From: Anaerolineae bacterium
GTDB lineage: Bacteria; Chloroflexota; Anaerolineae; Aggregatilineales; Phototrophicaceae
Assembly: GCA_020848855.1 (NCBI GenBank)
Contig: JADLHH010000564.1
Coordinates: 1 to 8,237 of the forward strand
Length of the DNA stretch: 8,237 nt
Reading direction: 5' to 3'
Both the position numbers and the translations under genes were made by a program. Below the pieces are notes generated by a model. That model did not search any database and had not been told where the DNA came from. It saw only the letters and a program-made list of their open reading frames with translations. Shown here piece by piece: positions 1 through 6,559 of the stretch. Position 1 is the stretch's first letter; the number at the start of each line of letters is the position of its first letter.

Positions 1-235
1 AACGCGGACGTGGCGCTTTCCACAGCGCTTGATGCCGTTCTGGTCGCCACGCCGGAGCAACCCGAACCGGTATCGTCACCGCCGCGCGTTCGCGTTCTGC
101 CTCGGTCAGCGGTGGTGATCTTTTGTTGAGCTATACGACGCAAAGGAGTCGTAGCGCCTTATCACTACAGGATGATATAATCCTTATTCGAACAGATTGC
201 AGATAACGCTTTGCGGGCTTCAACGTCAGCGAAAG
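1..235. other. Left-edge region without a confident gene
   Basis: Frame 1 on the + strand is open from the window edge to a TGA at 127-129 (about 42 codons, ending in Val-Ile-Phe-Cys). This could be the C-terminus of an upstream gene, but the peptide resembles no family I know. The minus strand is also open over part of this stretch without a good start codon, so coding here is unproven. A small inverted repeat follows the TGA: TACGAC (134-139) and GTCGTA (148-153) with an 8-base loop. It lacks a downstream T-run, so it is at best a weak terminator. Bases 160-235 become AT-richer and lead into the regulator promoter. Confidence 0.3.
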
Positions 236-264
236 TTGACGAGTCATGCATCCGCGCTTATATT
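236..264 (+). promoter_or_regulatory. Sigma70-type promoter for the GntR regulator gene
   Basis: TTGACG at 236-241 matches the -35 consensus in five of six bases. TATATT at 259-264 matches the -10 consensus in five of six. The spacer is the ideal 17 bases. Transcription would begin near 271, giving a leader of about 36 bases before the ATG at 307. A short inverted repeat, CGTCA (224-228) and TGACG (237-241), overlaps the -35 box and could be a further protein site. Confidence 0.65.
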
Positions 265-272
265 TAGGTAAA

Positions 273-284
273 CTGTATCTGCAA
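273..284 (+). promoter_or_regulatory. Putative autoregulatory operator in front of the GntR gene
   Basis: CTGTATCTGCAA matches the perfect palindrome at 1186-1197 in 8 of 12 positions, including the TGTA and CAA ends. It starts 9 bases after the last -10 base, exactly as the other site does at its promoter. Its nine bases TATCTGCAA (276-284) recur in inverted orientation as TTGCAGATA at 197-205. The position over the expected start site would suit a repressor that controls its own gene. This is inference from pattern and position only. Confidence 0.4.
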
Positions 285-306
285 ATATAACGATAAGATC
301 ACAAGT

Positions 307-1104
307 ATGCGCCAGATCGATCGTCGGAGTTCAATGCCTTACTATGCCCAGGTGAAGGACATCCTCAAGGATGCTATTCGCACCGGTTATTGGGCGCCCA
401 ACGCCCAGCTCCCCAGCGAAGCAGAGTTGTGCGAGATGTTCGACGTCAGCCGCACCGTGATTCGTCAGGCGCTTCAGGACCTGATGCACGAGGACTTCAT
501 CTCCCGCCGCAAAGGCAAGGGCAGCTTCGTGACCACGCCGAAGATCAAAGAAGGTCTAGTGCAGAAACTGACCGGCTTCTATCAGGATATGGTCGACCAG
601 GGCTATGTCCCCGTCACGCAGGTGATCAAGCAGGCGCTTGTCCCGGCGAACGCCGATGTCGCGGCGCATCTGGAAATCCCCGAAAACACCGAGGTGATCG
701 AGATCGTCCGGCTTCGCTTCGTTCAGAACACGCCGATAGTGCTGGTCACAAGCTACCTGCCTTATGCGATGTGTCCCGGCATCCTGAACGAAAACCTGTC
801 CAATCAATCGTTATACGCGCTGCTCGAAGAAAAATATGGGCTGATGATCTCGCGCGGGCACCGAACCATTGAAGCGGTCGCCGCGCGTTCGGTCGAAGCC
901 CAACTGCTCGGCGTGCCGGAACGCGAGCCATTGTTCCTGCTGATCAGCGTGAGCTTCAGGGCGGATGGCACACCGATTGAATACTATCATGCGCTGCATC
1001 GCGGCGACCGTTCACGCTTCGAAGTTGAATTGGTGCGCGTGCGCGAAGCTGACCCTGACGCGATTAACAACCTTCCCCCAGCCAATTTACTGAGCGAGCC
1101 GTAG
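307..1104 (+). CDS. GntR-family transcriptional regulator, HutC/UTRA subfamily
   Basis: This is a one-component DNA-binding regulator, probably a repressor released by a small metabolite. The N-terminal winged helix-turn-helix spans about residues 10-77 and shows the family pattern LPSEAELCEMFDVSRT (35-50) followed by the wing RRKGKGSFV (67-75). Residues about 95-240 form a UTRA ligand-binding domain. It ends with the typical YYHALHRGDRSRFE segment (226-239). UTRA domains bind sugars, sugar phosphates, amino acids or similar effectors; the effector here is unknown. At 265 residues it is slightly longer than typical members because of a short polar tail. The ATG at 307 places the family start IDRRSSMPYYAQVKD correctly, but no clear Shine-Dalgarno precedes it. 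Being next to a promoter with a palindromic operator and a seven-gene enzyme run, it is very probably the local regulator. Confidence 0.93.
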   Translation: MRQIDRRSSMPYYAQVKDILKDAIRTGYWAPNAQLPSEAELCEMFDVSRTVIRQALQDLMHEDFISRRKGKGSFVTTPKIKEGLVQKLTGFYQDMVDQGYVPVTQVIKQALVPANADVAAHLEIPENTEVIEIVRLRFVQNTPIVLVTSYLPYAMCPGILNENLSNQSLYALLEEKYGLMISRGHRTIEAVAARSVEAQLLGVPEREPLFLLISVSFRADGTPIEYYHALHRGDRSRFEVELVRVREADPDAINNLPPANLLSEP

Positions 1105-1148
1105 GTATTTTCGGGTCTGCCGGAGTGAATTCCGAACGGTGCGATTGC

Positions 1149-1177
1149 TTGACAAAGATCGACCGTATGGATAAAAT
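1149..1177 (+). promoter_or_regulatory. Sigma70-type promoter for the enzyme operon
   Basis: TTGACA at 1149-1154 is a perfect -35 box, and TAAAAT at 1172-1177 matches the -10 consensus in five of six bases, with a 17-base spacer. Transcription would start near 1184-1186, leaving a leader of about 73 bases before the kinase start at 1258. No rho-independent terminator with a T-run separates it from the regulator gene, so some read-through from upstream is possible. It is the only strong promoter I found for the genes up to 8232. Confidence 0.75.
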
Positions 1178-1185
1178 GGCTCAAG

Positions 1186-1197
1186 TTGTAATTACAA
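1186..1197. promoter_or_regulatory. Palindromic operator, probable GntR-regulator binding site
   Basis: TTGTAATTACAA is a perfect 12-base palindrome lying over or just after the predicted transcription start. Its core has the GT-N4-AC form that fits the GT(N)xAC pattern known for HutC-type GntR regulators. A bound protein here would block initiation or early elongation, which suggests repression relieved by the pathway's inducer. Assignment to the regulator at 307-1104 rests on adjacency, core pattern and the related site at 273-284. Confidence 0.6.
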
Positions 1198-1257
1198 GAC
1201 GACAATAGTACAGGCTAAATACAGGTTCGCTTTTTAGAAAGTCGAAGAAGAAACATC

Positions 1258-2799
1258 TTGAGCAAAAAATACCTGATCGGCGTTGATCTGGGCACAAGCG
1301 CGACTAAAGCGGCGCTCTACAGCTCCGATGGCGTGCTGGTTGCCGAAGCCAGCGCCGAAGTCGCGCTGTACTACCCCAAACCGGGGGTTGTCGAGCAAAA
1401 GAATGAAGATTTCTACCTTTCCGCCGTCCAGACCATCCGCCAATGTCTTCTGGAGAGCGGAATCGACGCGCATGATGTCGCTGCGATTGCCTTTGCCAGC
1501 CAGATGGCGGGTATCGGCTCGGTCGATGAGCACTTCCATCCTGCCGCTCCTTTCGACTCGTGGATGGACATGCGCTGCGAGCCATACATCAAGGCGATTG
1601 ACCAGCAGTACGGTGACCTGATCACCCGGACAACCGGCTGCCCGCCAACCTGCAATCATGGTCCGAAAATCCTGTGGTGCAAGGAAGAAACGCCGCAGGC
1701 GTACGAGCGAACTGTCAGTTTCGTCGTGCCGGCAGGTTATGTCGCCGGCACAATGGCGGGCTTATCAGGCGATCAGGCGTTCATCGACTATACATTCATC
1801 CACTTTTCGGCGCTGTGCGACGCGCGCGCTGGAGCATGGTCAGTCGATCTGTGCGACAAGCTCGGCGTTGACGCGCAAAAGCTGCCGCGCATCGTCGCGC
1901 CGTGGGAAATCATCGGAGCAGTGACCGAGCGCGCGGCGAAAGAAACCGGACTGGCGCCCGGCACGCCCATCGCGGCGGGCGCGGGCGATACGGCAGCCGG
2001 CGCGCTCGGCGCGGGCATCGTCCAGCCGGGAATGCTGTTGGACGTTGCCGGAACGGCTGCTGTGTTAGCAGGCTGCGCGAGTCAGTTCGCCGCCGACCAC
2101 CAGCACCGGGCGCTGATCATCATGCGCTCGGTGATCCCCGGTTTGTGGAATCCGCTGGCATACATCGCGGGGGGCGGGTTGGCGCTTCGCTGGTTCCGTG
2201 ACCAGTTCTACAACGCGCCGCGTGGACAAACCCAGCCGCTGTCCGCCGACGCCGACCTGTACGACGAAATGAGCCGCGCGGCTGCCGCTGTCGCGCCGGG
2301 GGCAGACGGCTTGTTCTTCTCGCCGCATCTCGGCGGGCGCATCTGCCCTGCCGACCCCGCCATGCGCGGCGCGTGGATTGGTTTTTCGTGGGGGCACACA
2401 CAGGCGCATTTCTTCCGCGCCATTCTGGAAAGCGTCGCCTACGAATACGCCTACTATCTGGGCATTTTGTGCCAGATCATTCCAGACCTGGCGCTAACCG
2501 AGGCGCGCGTCATCGGCGGCGGCGCACGCGGCGACACCTGGAGCCAGATCAAGGCGGATGTGCTCGGCGTGCCATACCAGCGCCTGAGCCGAAGCGAATT
2601 TTCGACGTGGGGCTGCGCGCTGATTGCGGGGCACGCCGTCGGCATCTTCGGCGATCTGGTCGAAGCGGCGCAGCGCACCACCGCCCCACGAGGCGAAGCG
2701 CTCCCGCCACATACGGAACACACACAGACCTACTCGAAATTGGTCGAGCAGTACATTCGATGGCAGTCAGCGCTGAGCGAGACGTTTGATCATCCGTAG
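1258..2799 (+). CDS. FGGY-family carbohydrate kinase (xylulokinase-like, substrate unknown)
   Basis: This cytoplasmic ATP-dependent kinase phosphorylates a sugar or polyol hydroxyl. Its 513 residues match the two-domain FGGY fold. The N-terminal phosphate loop is DLGTSATKAAL (10-20). The catalytic Asp is D244 in GAGDTAAGA (241-249). The second phosphate motif is GTAAVL (265-270), GGGLALRWF (305-313) follows, and the C-terminal adenosine motif begins at GGGARGDTW (420-428) and continues to about 439. It is closest to the xylulokinase branch, but the usual GQMHG substrate motif reads SQMAG (81-85), losing the His, so D-xylulose is doubtful. WMDMR (102-106) corresponds to the branch's WxDxR segment. 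Translation starts at TTG 1258, the only usable start: the upstream frame has no ATG, GTG or TTG before a stop at 1216. A weak GAAG at 1247-1250 precedes it. It is the first gene of the enzyme operon; a 54-base gap separates it from the next gene. Confidence 0.9.
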   Translation: MSKKYLIGVDLGTSATKAALYSSDGVLVAEASAEVALYYPKPGVVEQKNEDFYLSAVQTIRQCLLESGIDAHDVAAIAFASQMAGIGSVDEHFHPAAPFDSWMDMRCEPYIKAIDQQYGDLITRTTGCPPTCNHGPKILWCKEETPQAYERTVSFVVPAGYVAGTMAGLSGDQAFIDYTFIHFSALCDARAGAWSVDLCDKLGVDAQKLPRIVAPWEIIGAVTERAAKETGLAPGTPIAAGAGDTAAGALGAGIVQPGMLLDVAGTAAVLAGCASQFAADHQHRALIIMRSVIPGLWNPLAYIAGGGLALRWFRDQFYNAPRGQTQPLSADADLYDEMSRAAAAVAPGADGLFFSPHLGGRICPADPAMRGAWIGFSWGHTQAHFFRAILESVAYEYAYYLGILCQIIPDLALTEARVIGGGARGDTWSQIKADVLGVPYQRLSRSEFSTWGCALIAGHAVGIFGDLVEAAQRTTAPRGEALPPHTEHTQTYSKLVEQYIRWQSALSETFDHP

Positions 2800-2841
2800 A
2801 AGCCGCTGGCACGTTTTGCGGCACGCCGATATGCCACCTAC

Positions 2842-2847
2842 GAGGAG
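2842..2847 (+). promoter_or_regulatory. Ribosome binding site of the Gfo/Idh/MocA gene
   Basis: GAGGAG lies six bases before the ATG at 2854 and is one of the two best Shine-Dalgarno sequences in the window. It fixes the start of this gene. The rest of the 54-base gap (2800-2853) holds only a short 5-base inverted repeat (2802-2806 with 2818-2822) and no T-run, so I see no terminator or new promoter there. Confidence 0.7.
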
Positions 2848-2853
2848 CTTTGC

Positions 2854-3906
2854 ATGGCAGCAGTACGGGTAGTCCTGATTGGAGCGGGGCGCGCGGGACG
2901 TGTCCACGCCAACACGCTGACGCGCTATCTACCGAACGCCGAACTCGTCGGGCTGGTGGACAGCGTCCCACAGACTCTTCAGGAAACAGGCGAGATGTAC
3001 GGCATCCACGAAGCGGCGCGCTTCACGACACTGGAAGCAGCCCTGGCAAAGCTCAGCTTCGACGCCGTGGTGATCACTACGCCGACCTTCACGCATAAGG
3101 CACTGGCGGTCGAAGCCGCCGAGAACGGCAAGCACGTCTTCTGCGAGAAGCCGATGGCGATGTCGCTCGAAGAATGCGACGCGATCATCGACGCGGCAAA
3201 ACGCGGCGGCGTGCTTCTGCAAATCGGGTTCATGCGCCGCTTCTCGCCGGAATTCGCCAGCGCTGCCGAGCGAATCGCGGCGGGCGAAATCGGGCAGCCA
3301 ATGATCGTCAAATCGCTGACGCATGGACCGGGGCTGCCGCCCCCCTGGGCGCGCGATCTCACAACTTCGAATGGGATGCTCGCCGAAGTCAACAGCCACG
3401 ACTGGGATTGCACGCGCTGGCTGATGGGGTCGAACCCGGAGCGCGTTTACGTCGAGGTCGCCAACTTCAAGGGCGCGGCGCGCGGCGTCGACACGCCCAA
3501 TTTCTACGACAACTGCCTCGTAAACATCCGTTTCGAAAACGGCGGGCTGGGCAGCATTTCCGGCGTCTGCCCGTGTGAATATGGCTACGACGCGCGGGTG
3601 GAAATCGTCGGCGAGCGCGGCATCATGCAGATCGGCTCGATGGAAGGCACACCGGTAGTCGTCTGCACTAGCCGCGATCAGGGTTTGATCACGCCGATCT
3701 ATCGCACATGGCCCGAACGCTTCGCGTGGGGGTACATCCGCGAGATGGAACACTTCGTTGAGTGCATCCGTACGGGTACAGCGCCAAAAGCCGGCGGCGA
3801 TGACGGTCGCTGGGCGGTGGCAGGCGTTTTAGCAGGGACGCGCTCGTTCCTCGAAGAACGCCCGGTGAAGCTGGCTGAAATCTTTGCTGACCAGGTGCGC
3901 TCGTGA
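2854..3906 (+). CDS. Gfo/Idh/MocA-family NAD(P)-dependent dehydrogenase (inositol 2-dehydrogenase-like)
   Basis: This enzyme family oxidises a ring or chain hydroxyl of a sugar, cyclitol or derivative with NAD(P). The 350-residue length is normal. The N-terminal Rossmann domain begins VRVVLIGAGRAGRVHA (4-19) and carries the diagnostic CEKP motif (97-100) with catalytic K99. The C-terminal alpha/beta domain holds the second active-site motif AEVNSHDWD (177-185). There H182 and D185 are kept, but the Asp that normally sits four residues before the His, as in myo-inositol dehydrogenase, is E178. This conservative change may alter substrate or pH behaviour. The overall pattern is nearest to inositol 2-dehydrogenase and related sugar dehydrogenases; the exact substrate cannot be read from sequence. 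The stop codon overlaps the GTG start of the next gene by four bases, so the two are probably translationally coupled and may act in sequence. Confidence 0.92.
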   Translation: MAAVRVVLIGAGRAGRVHANTLTRYLPNAELVGLVDSVPQTLQETGEMYGIHEAARFTTLEAALAKLSFDAVVITTPTFTHKALAVEAAENGKHVFCEKPMAMSLEECDAIIDAAKRGGVLLQIGFMRRFSPEFASAAERIAAGEIGQPMIVKSLTHGPGLPPPWARDLTTSNGMLAEVNSHDWDCTRWLMGSNPERVYVEVANFKGAARGVDTPNFYDNCLVNIRFENGGLGSISGVCPCEYGYDARVEIVGERGIMQIGSMEGTPVVVCTSRDQGLITPIYRTWPERFAWGYIREMEHFVECIRTGTAPKAGGDDGRWAVAGVLAGTRSFLEERPVKLAEIFADQVRS

Positions 3907-4952
3907 CCGATACGATGCTGGCAGCCGTTTATCACGGGGCGAACGATCTGCGCGTCGAACAGGTCGCCGTCCCTGCCATCAGCGCGGATGAGCTGCTATT
4001 GAAGGTTGTCAACACTTCGATCTGCGGGACCGACTTACGCATCCTGCACGGAGGACACCGCAAATACCCGGAAGGCACAGTTCGAATTCCCGGTCATGAG
4101 GTGGTCGGCGAGATCGCAGCGCTGGGGAGCAGTGTCAAAGGGCTGGCGGTCGGGCAGCGCGTATTCGTCGCGCCCAATACGGGCTGCGGTCACTGCCGCC
4201 AATGCATTTCCGGCAGCAACAACCTGTGTGCCAACTATGACGCGATCGGCATCACGCTTGACGGCTCGTTCGCCGAATACGTGCGCATTCCTGCCGCCGC
4301 GATCCACCAGGGCAACATCATGCCGATTGACACGAACGTTGACCCGGTGGCGATGGCGCTGACCGAGCCATTTGCGTGCGTCCTGCGCGGGCAAAACGCC
4401 ATCGACGTGCGCGTGGGCGACGTCGTCGTTGTGATCGGCGCGGGACCTATTGGCATCATGCACATCCTGCTCGCGCGTTTACGCGGCGCAAGCCAGGTGA
4501 TTGTCAGCGAGTTCAACCCGGCGCGGCTGGAACAGTCCGGGCGCTTCGGCGCAGATATCGCCGTCGCGCCCGATCAGCTTGAGCAGACAGTGGCGCAGGC
4601 AACGCACGGCGAAGGCGCGGACGCAGTCATCGTGGCAGCGCCGGCTCATGCCGCACAGGAAGCCGCCGTCAGGATCGCCGGAATTGGCGGACGCATCAAC
4701 TACTTTGGCGGTCTGCCGAAAGATCGCCCGACCATCATGCTGGATTCCAACGTCGTGCATTACAAGGAGCTGCTCGTCACCGGAACGACCGCGTGCAGCA
4801 CGCAGGACTGCCGTCAGGCGGCGGCAATTGTCGCCAGCGGGCGTGTCGATTTAGCTCAACTGGTAAGCGTTCAATTTCCACTGTCGCAGGCAAACGCTGC
4901 ATTTGCTGCCGCCGAAGAAGGCAAAGCGTTGAAGGTCGTGCTGAAGCCCTAG
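3903..4952 (+). CDS. Zinc-dependent medium-chain alcohol/polyol dehydrogenase
   Basis: This is a member of the MDR superfamily, in the sorbitol dehydrogenase/threonine dehydrogenase-like group, and oxidises a secondary alcohol with NAD(P). Catalytic zinc ligands are visible as C41 (ICGTD, 40-44), H65-E66 (GHE, 64-66) and E155 (TEPFAC, 154-159). The structural zinc site is complete: C95, C98, C101 and C109. The cofactor loop is GAGPIG (179-184), and the acidic E203 after the second strand favours NAD over NADP. Length 349 is standard. The start is GTG at 3903, inside the previous stop (GTGA overlap). A nearby in-frame ATG at 3915 is possible, but the overlap start agrees with operon style. In the inositol route described for Thermotoga, a Gfo/Idh dehydrogenase is likewise followed by a zinc dehydrogenase acting on the keto product. 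That parallel is suggestive only. Confidence 0.92.
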   Translation: MTDTMLAAVYHGANDLRVEQVAVPAISADELLLKVVNTSICGTDLRILHGGHRKYPEGTVRIPGHEVVGEIAALGSSVKGLAVGQRVFVAPNTGCGHCRQCISGSNNLCANYDAIGITLDGSFAEYVRIPAAAIHQGNIMPIDTNVDPVAMALTEPFACVLRGQNAIDVRVGDVVVVIGAGPIGIMHILLARLRGASQVIVSEFNPARLEQSGRFGADIAVAPDQLEQTVAQATHGEGADAVIVAAPAHAAQEAAVRIAGIGGRINYFGGLPKDRPTIMLDSNVVHYKELLVTGTTACSTQDCRQAAAIVASGRVDLAQLVSVQFPLSQANAAFAAAEEGKALKVVLKP

Positions 4953-4980
4953 CATAAGAGCCAGCCTATTACGCTGCATT

Positions 4981-4987
4981 GGAGGGG
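4981..4987 (+). promoter_or_regulatory. Ribosome binding site that sets the isomerase start at 4991
   Basis: GGAGGGG lies directly before a TTG at 4991, with five bases between the GGAGG core (4981-4985) and the start codon. A longer in-frame reading begins at TTG 4979, but this would place the Shine-Dalgarno inside the gene and has no ribosome site of its own. The 4991 start is therefore preferred. Confidence 0.75.
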
Positions 4988-4990
4988 ATA

Positions 4991-5572
4991 TTGATCGACC
5001 ATTCGAAGCCATTCCGGTTTCAGGTTCCACTCACGGGGGGCATTCCATCGGACTACGACAACGCGATCTCGCGGCGGTTGTCATCGATGGAAGGCATGTA
5101 TCAGGATACGGCGGCATACCAGAAGCTGCGCGAAGCCAGCGACCCGCCGCTCTACGAAGTCTACGAGATTCGCCGTCCCGAAAACTCCGGCGAAGTGCTG
5201 CACGGCGTGACCGTGCTGCACCCCGGCAAGGTCGGGGACGAATACTTCATGACCAAGGGACATTTTCACGCTGTGCTGGAAACGGGCGAGGTGTACTACT
5301 GCCTGCGCGGTCAGGGGCTTCTTGTGATGGAAACGCCGGAAGGCGAAACCAGTATTCAGGCATTCACCCCCGGCGATGTGGTCTACGTGCTGCCGCGCTG
5401 GGCGCACCGCACCGTCAACACCAGCCGGGATGAAGACCTGATCTTCCTGTTCACCTACCCCGGTCACGCGGGGCACGATTACGGCACGATTGAGCAGAAG
5501 GGTTTCCGCAAGCTGGTCGTGGAGCAGGATGGCAGCCCCACAATTGTCGAGAATCCCCGTTGGAAAGCGTAA
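4991..5572 (+). CDS. Cupin-type (archaeal-type) glucose-6-phosphate isomerase family protein
   Basis: This metal-dependent cupin interconverts an aldose phosphate and a ketose phosphate, classically glucose 6-phosphate and fructose 6-phosphate. Numbered from TTG 4991 (193 residues), the metal ligands are H91 and H93 in TKGHFH, E100, and H139 in PRWAHRTVN. The spacings of 2, 7 and 39 residues equal those of the Pyrococcus furiosus enzyme (H88, H90, E97, H136, as I recall them). The later HDYGTI and ENPRW segments also match that enzyme. Length is close to the archaeal protein's 189. It is unrelated to the larger SIS-fold isomerase of most bacteria. Within a catabolic operon it may act on the kinase product or a related hexose phosphate rather than serve central glycolysis. 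It sits 38 bases after the zinc dehydrogenase gene and 3 bases before the next gene. Confidence 0.9.
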   Translation: MIDHSKPFRFQVPLTGGIPSDYDNAISRRLSSMEGMYQDTAAYQKLREASDPPLYEVYEIRRPENSGEVLHGVTVLHPGKVGDEYFMTKGHFHAVLETGEVYYCLRGQGLLVMETPEGETSIQAFTPGDVVYVLPRWAHRTVNTSRDEDLIFLFTYPGHAGHDYGTIEQKGFRKLVVEQDGSPTIVENPRWKA

Positions 5573-5575
5573 GAC

Positions 5576-6559
5576 ATGAGCAGCAACCTGAAGGCGTGCC
5601 GCGTGCTGGTCACACCGACCTCCTATGCCCGCCACGACTCGCGGCTGCGTACCGAGCTTGAGGCGCAGGTCGGCGAGGTCGTCTATAACACGACCGGGCG
5701 ACCGCTGCGCTCCGAAGAAGTCCGCGACCTGCTGCACGATTGCGACGGCTACATCGCTGGACTGGACGTGATCGACCGGGCAGCGCTGGAAGCCGCAAAC
5801 AGGCTGAAAGTGATCGCGCGCTATGGCGTTGGCGTTGAAAAGGTCGATCTGGCTGCGGCGCGCGAAAAAGAGATCGTCGTTTGCAACACACCGGGAGCGA
5901 ACTCGAATGCGGTCGCGGAACTCGCCATCGGCTTGATGCTCGCAGCAGCCCGTCAGATTCCGCTGGCAAACGATGCGACACGCGGCGGCGGTTGGCCCCG
6001 TTTGACCGGGATGGCGCTGGAAGGCAAGGTGATCGGGCTGGTCGGCTTGGGCGCAATTGGCAAGTGCGTCGCTCGCAGGCTGCTTGGCTTCGAATGCAGG
6101 CTGGTCGCCTATGACCCTTACCCCGACCAGCGCTTCGCCCAGCAGTTCGGCGTCGAACTCGTGCCGCTTGAGCGCTTGCTCGAAACCGCCGATATTATCT
6201 CGCTGCACCTGCCCGCCGTCGCCGAGACGGTCGGCATGGTGGACGCGGGCTTTCTGGCGCGCATGAAGCGGGGCGCGTATCTGGTCAACACCGCGCGCGG
6301 CGAGCTGATCGATGAGGACGCGCTGGCAAGCGCTCTGGAAAATGGTCATCTGGCGGGCGCTGCCCTGGAGACCTTCCGCCGCGAACCTCCCGGCGCTAAC
6401 TCACCGCTGACGCGGCAGCCCAACCTGATCGCCACGCCGCACCTCGGCGCGCAAACCGACCAGGCGATCAACTCAATGGGCTGGATGTCGTATCGCGACT
6501 GTATGGCAGAGCTGCGGGGCGAAACGCCCATGTACCCCGTGAAGATGGAGCTTGCCTGA
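5576..6559 (+). CDS. D-2-hydroxyacid dehydrogenase (phosphoglycerate dehydrogenase-like)
   Basis: This NAD-dependent enzyme interconverts a D-2-hydroxy acid and its 2-keto acid. The 327 residues cover only the catalytic and nucleotide-binding domains, with no C-terminal ACT or regulatory domain as in long SerA forms. The cofactor loop is GLGAIG (157-162), with D180 at the end of the following strand indicating NAD preference. The catalytic triad is visible: R241 in NTARGELID (238-246), E270 in REPP, and H289 in TPHLGAQT (287-294). The usual ALDVF segment reads ALETF (263-267), a mild departure. The RYGVGVEKVDL segment (82-92) is typical of the phosphoglycerate dehydrogenase branch. Database names would call it phosphoglycerate dehydrogenase, but the catabolic neighbours make a sugar-acid or pathway-specific hydroxy acid more likely than serine synthesis. 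GGAAAG at 5562-5567 is the ribosome site; the next gene overlaps by one base (TGATG). Confidence 0.9.
   Translation: MSSNLKACRVLVTPTSYARHDSRLRTELEAQVGEVVYNTTGRPLRSEEVRDLLHDCDGYIAGLDVIDRAALEAANRLKVIARYGVGVEKVDLAAAREKEIVVCNTPGANSNAVAELAIGLMLAAARQIPLANDATRGGGWPRLTGMALEGKVIGLVGLGAIGKCVARRLLGFECRLVAYDPYPDQRFAQQFGVELVPLERLLETADIISLHLPAVAETVGMVDAGFLARMKRGAYLVNTARGELIDEDALASALENGHLAGAALETFRREPPGANSPLTRQPNLIATPHLGAQTDQAINSMGWMSYRDCMAELRGETPMYPVKMELA

Noticed and set aside
1..129. Minus-strand reading with a Thr-Glu-Ala-Glu-Arg-Glu-Arg segment at the left edge
   Set aside because: A stop lies just upstream in that frame and no usable ATG or TTG follows; only a late GTG exists. The fragment is too short to call.
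176..181. Perfect TATAAT as an alternative -10 box
   Set aside because: No -35-like sequence lies 16-18 bases upstream, and the 236-264 promoter fits the regulator gene better.
1105..1148. Terminator after the regulator gene
   Set aside because: Only short 4-5 base arms (for example TTCGG with CCGAA) occur, with no T-run, so no intrinsic terminator is supported.
2929..3753. Minus-strand open frame of 274 codons
   Set aside because: It is antisense to the intact Gfo/Idh/MocA gene, has no recognisable domain and no ribosome site.
5081..6349. Long minus-strand open frame of 422 codons
   Set aside because: It lies antisense to two genes with clear catalytic motifs, has no family features, and is explained by GC-rich codon bias in the true frames.
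5576..6559. serA (serine biosynthesis) assignment
   Set aside because: The protein has only the catalytic and NAD domains and sits in a catabolic operon without serine genes, so the general family name is safer.
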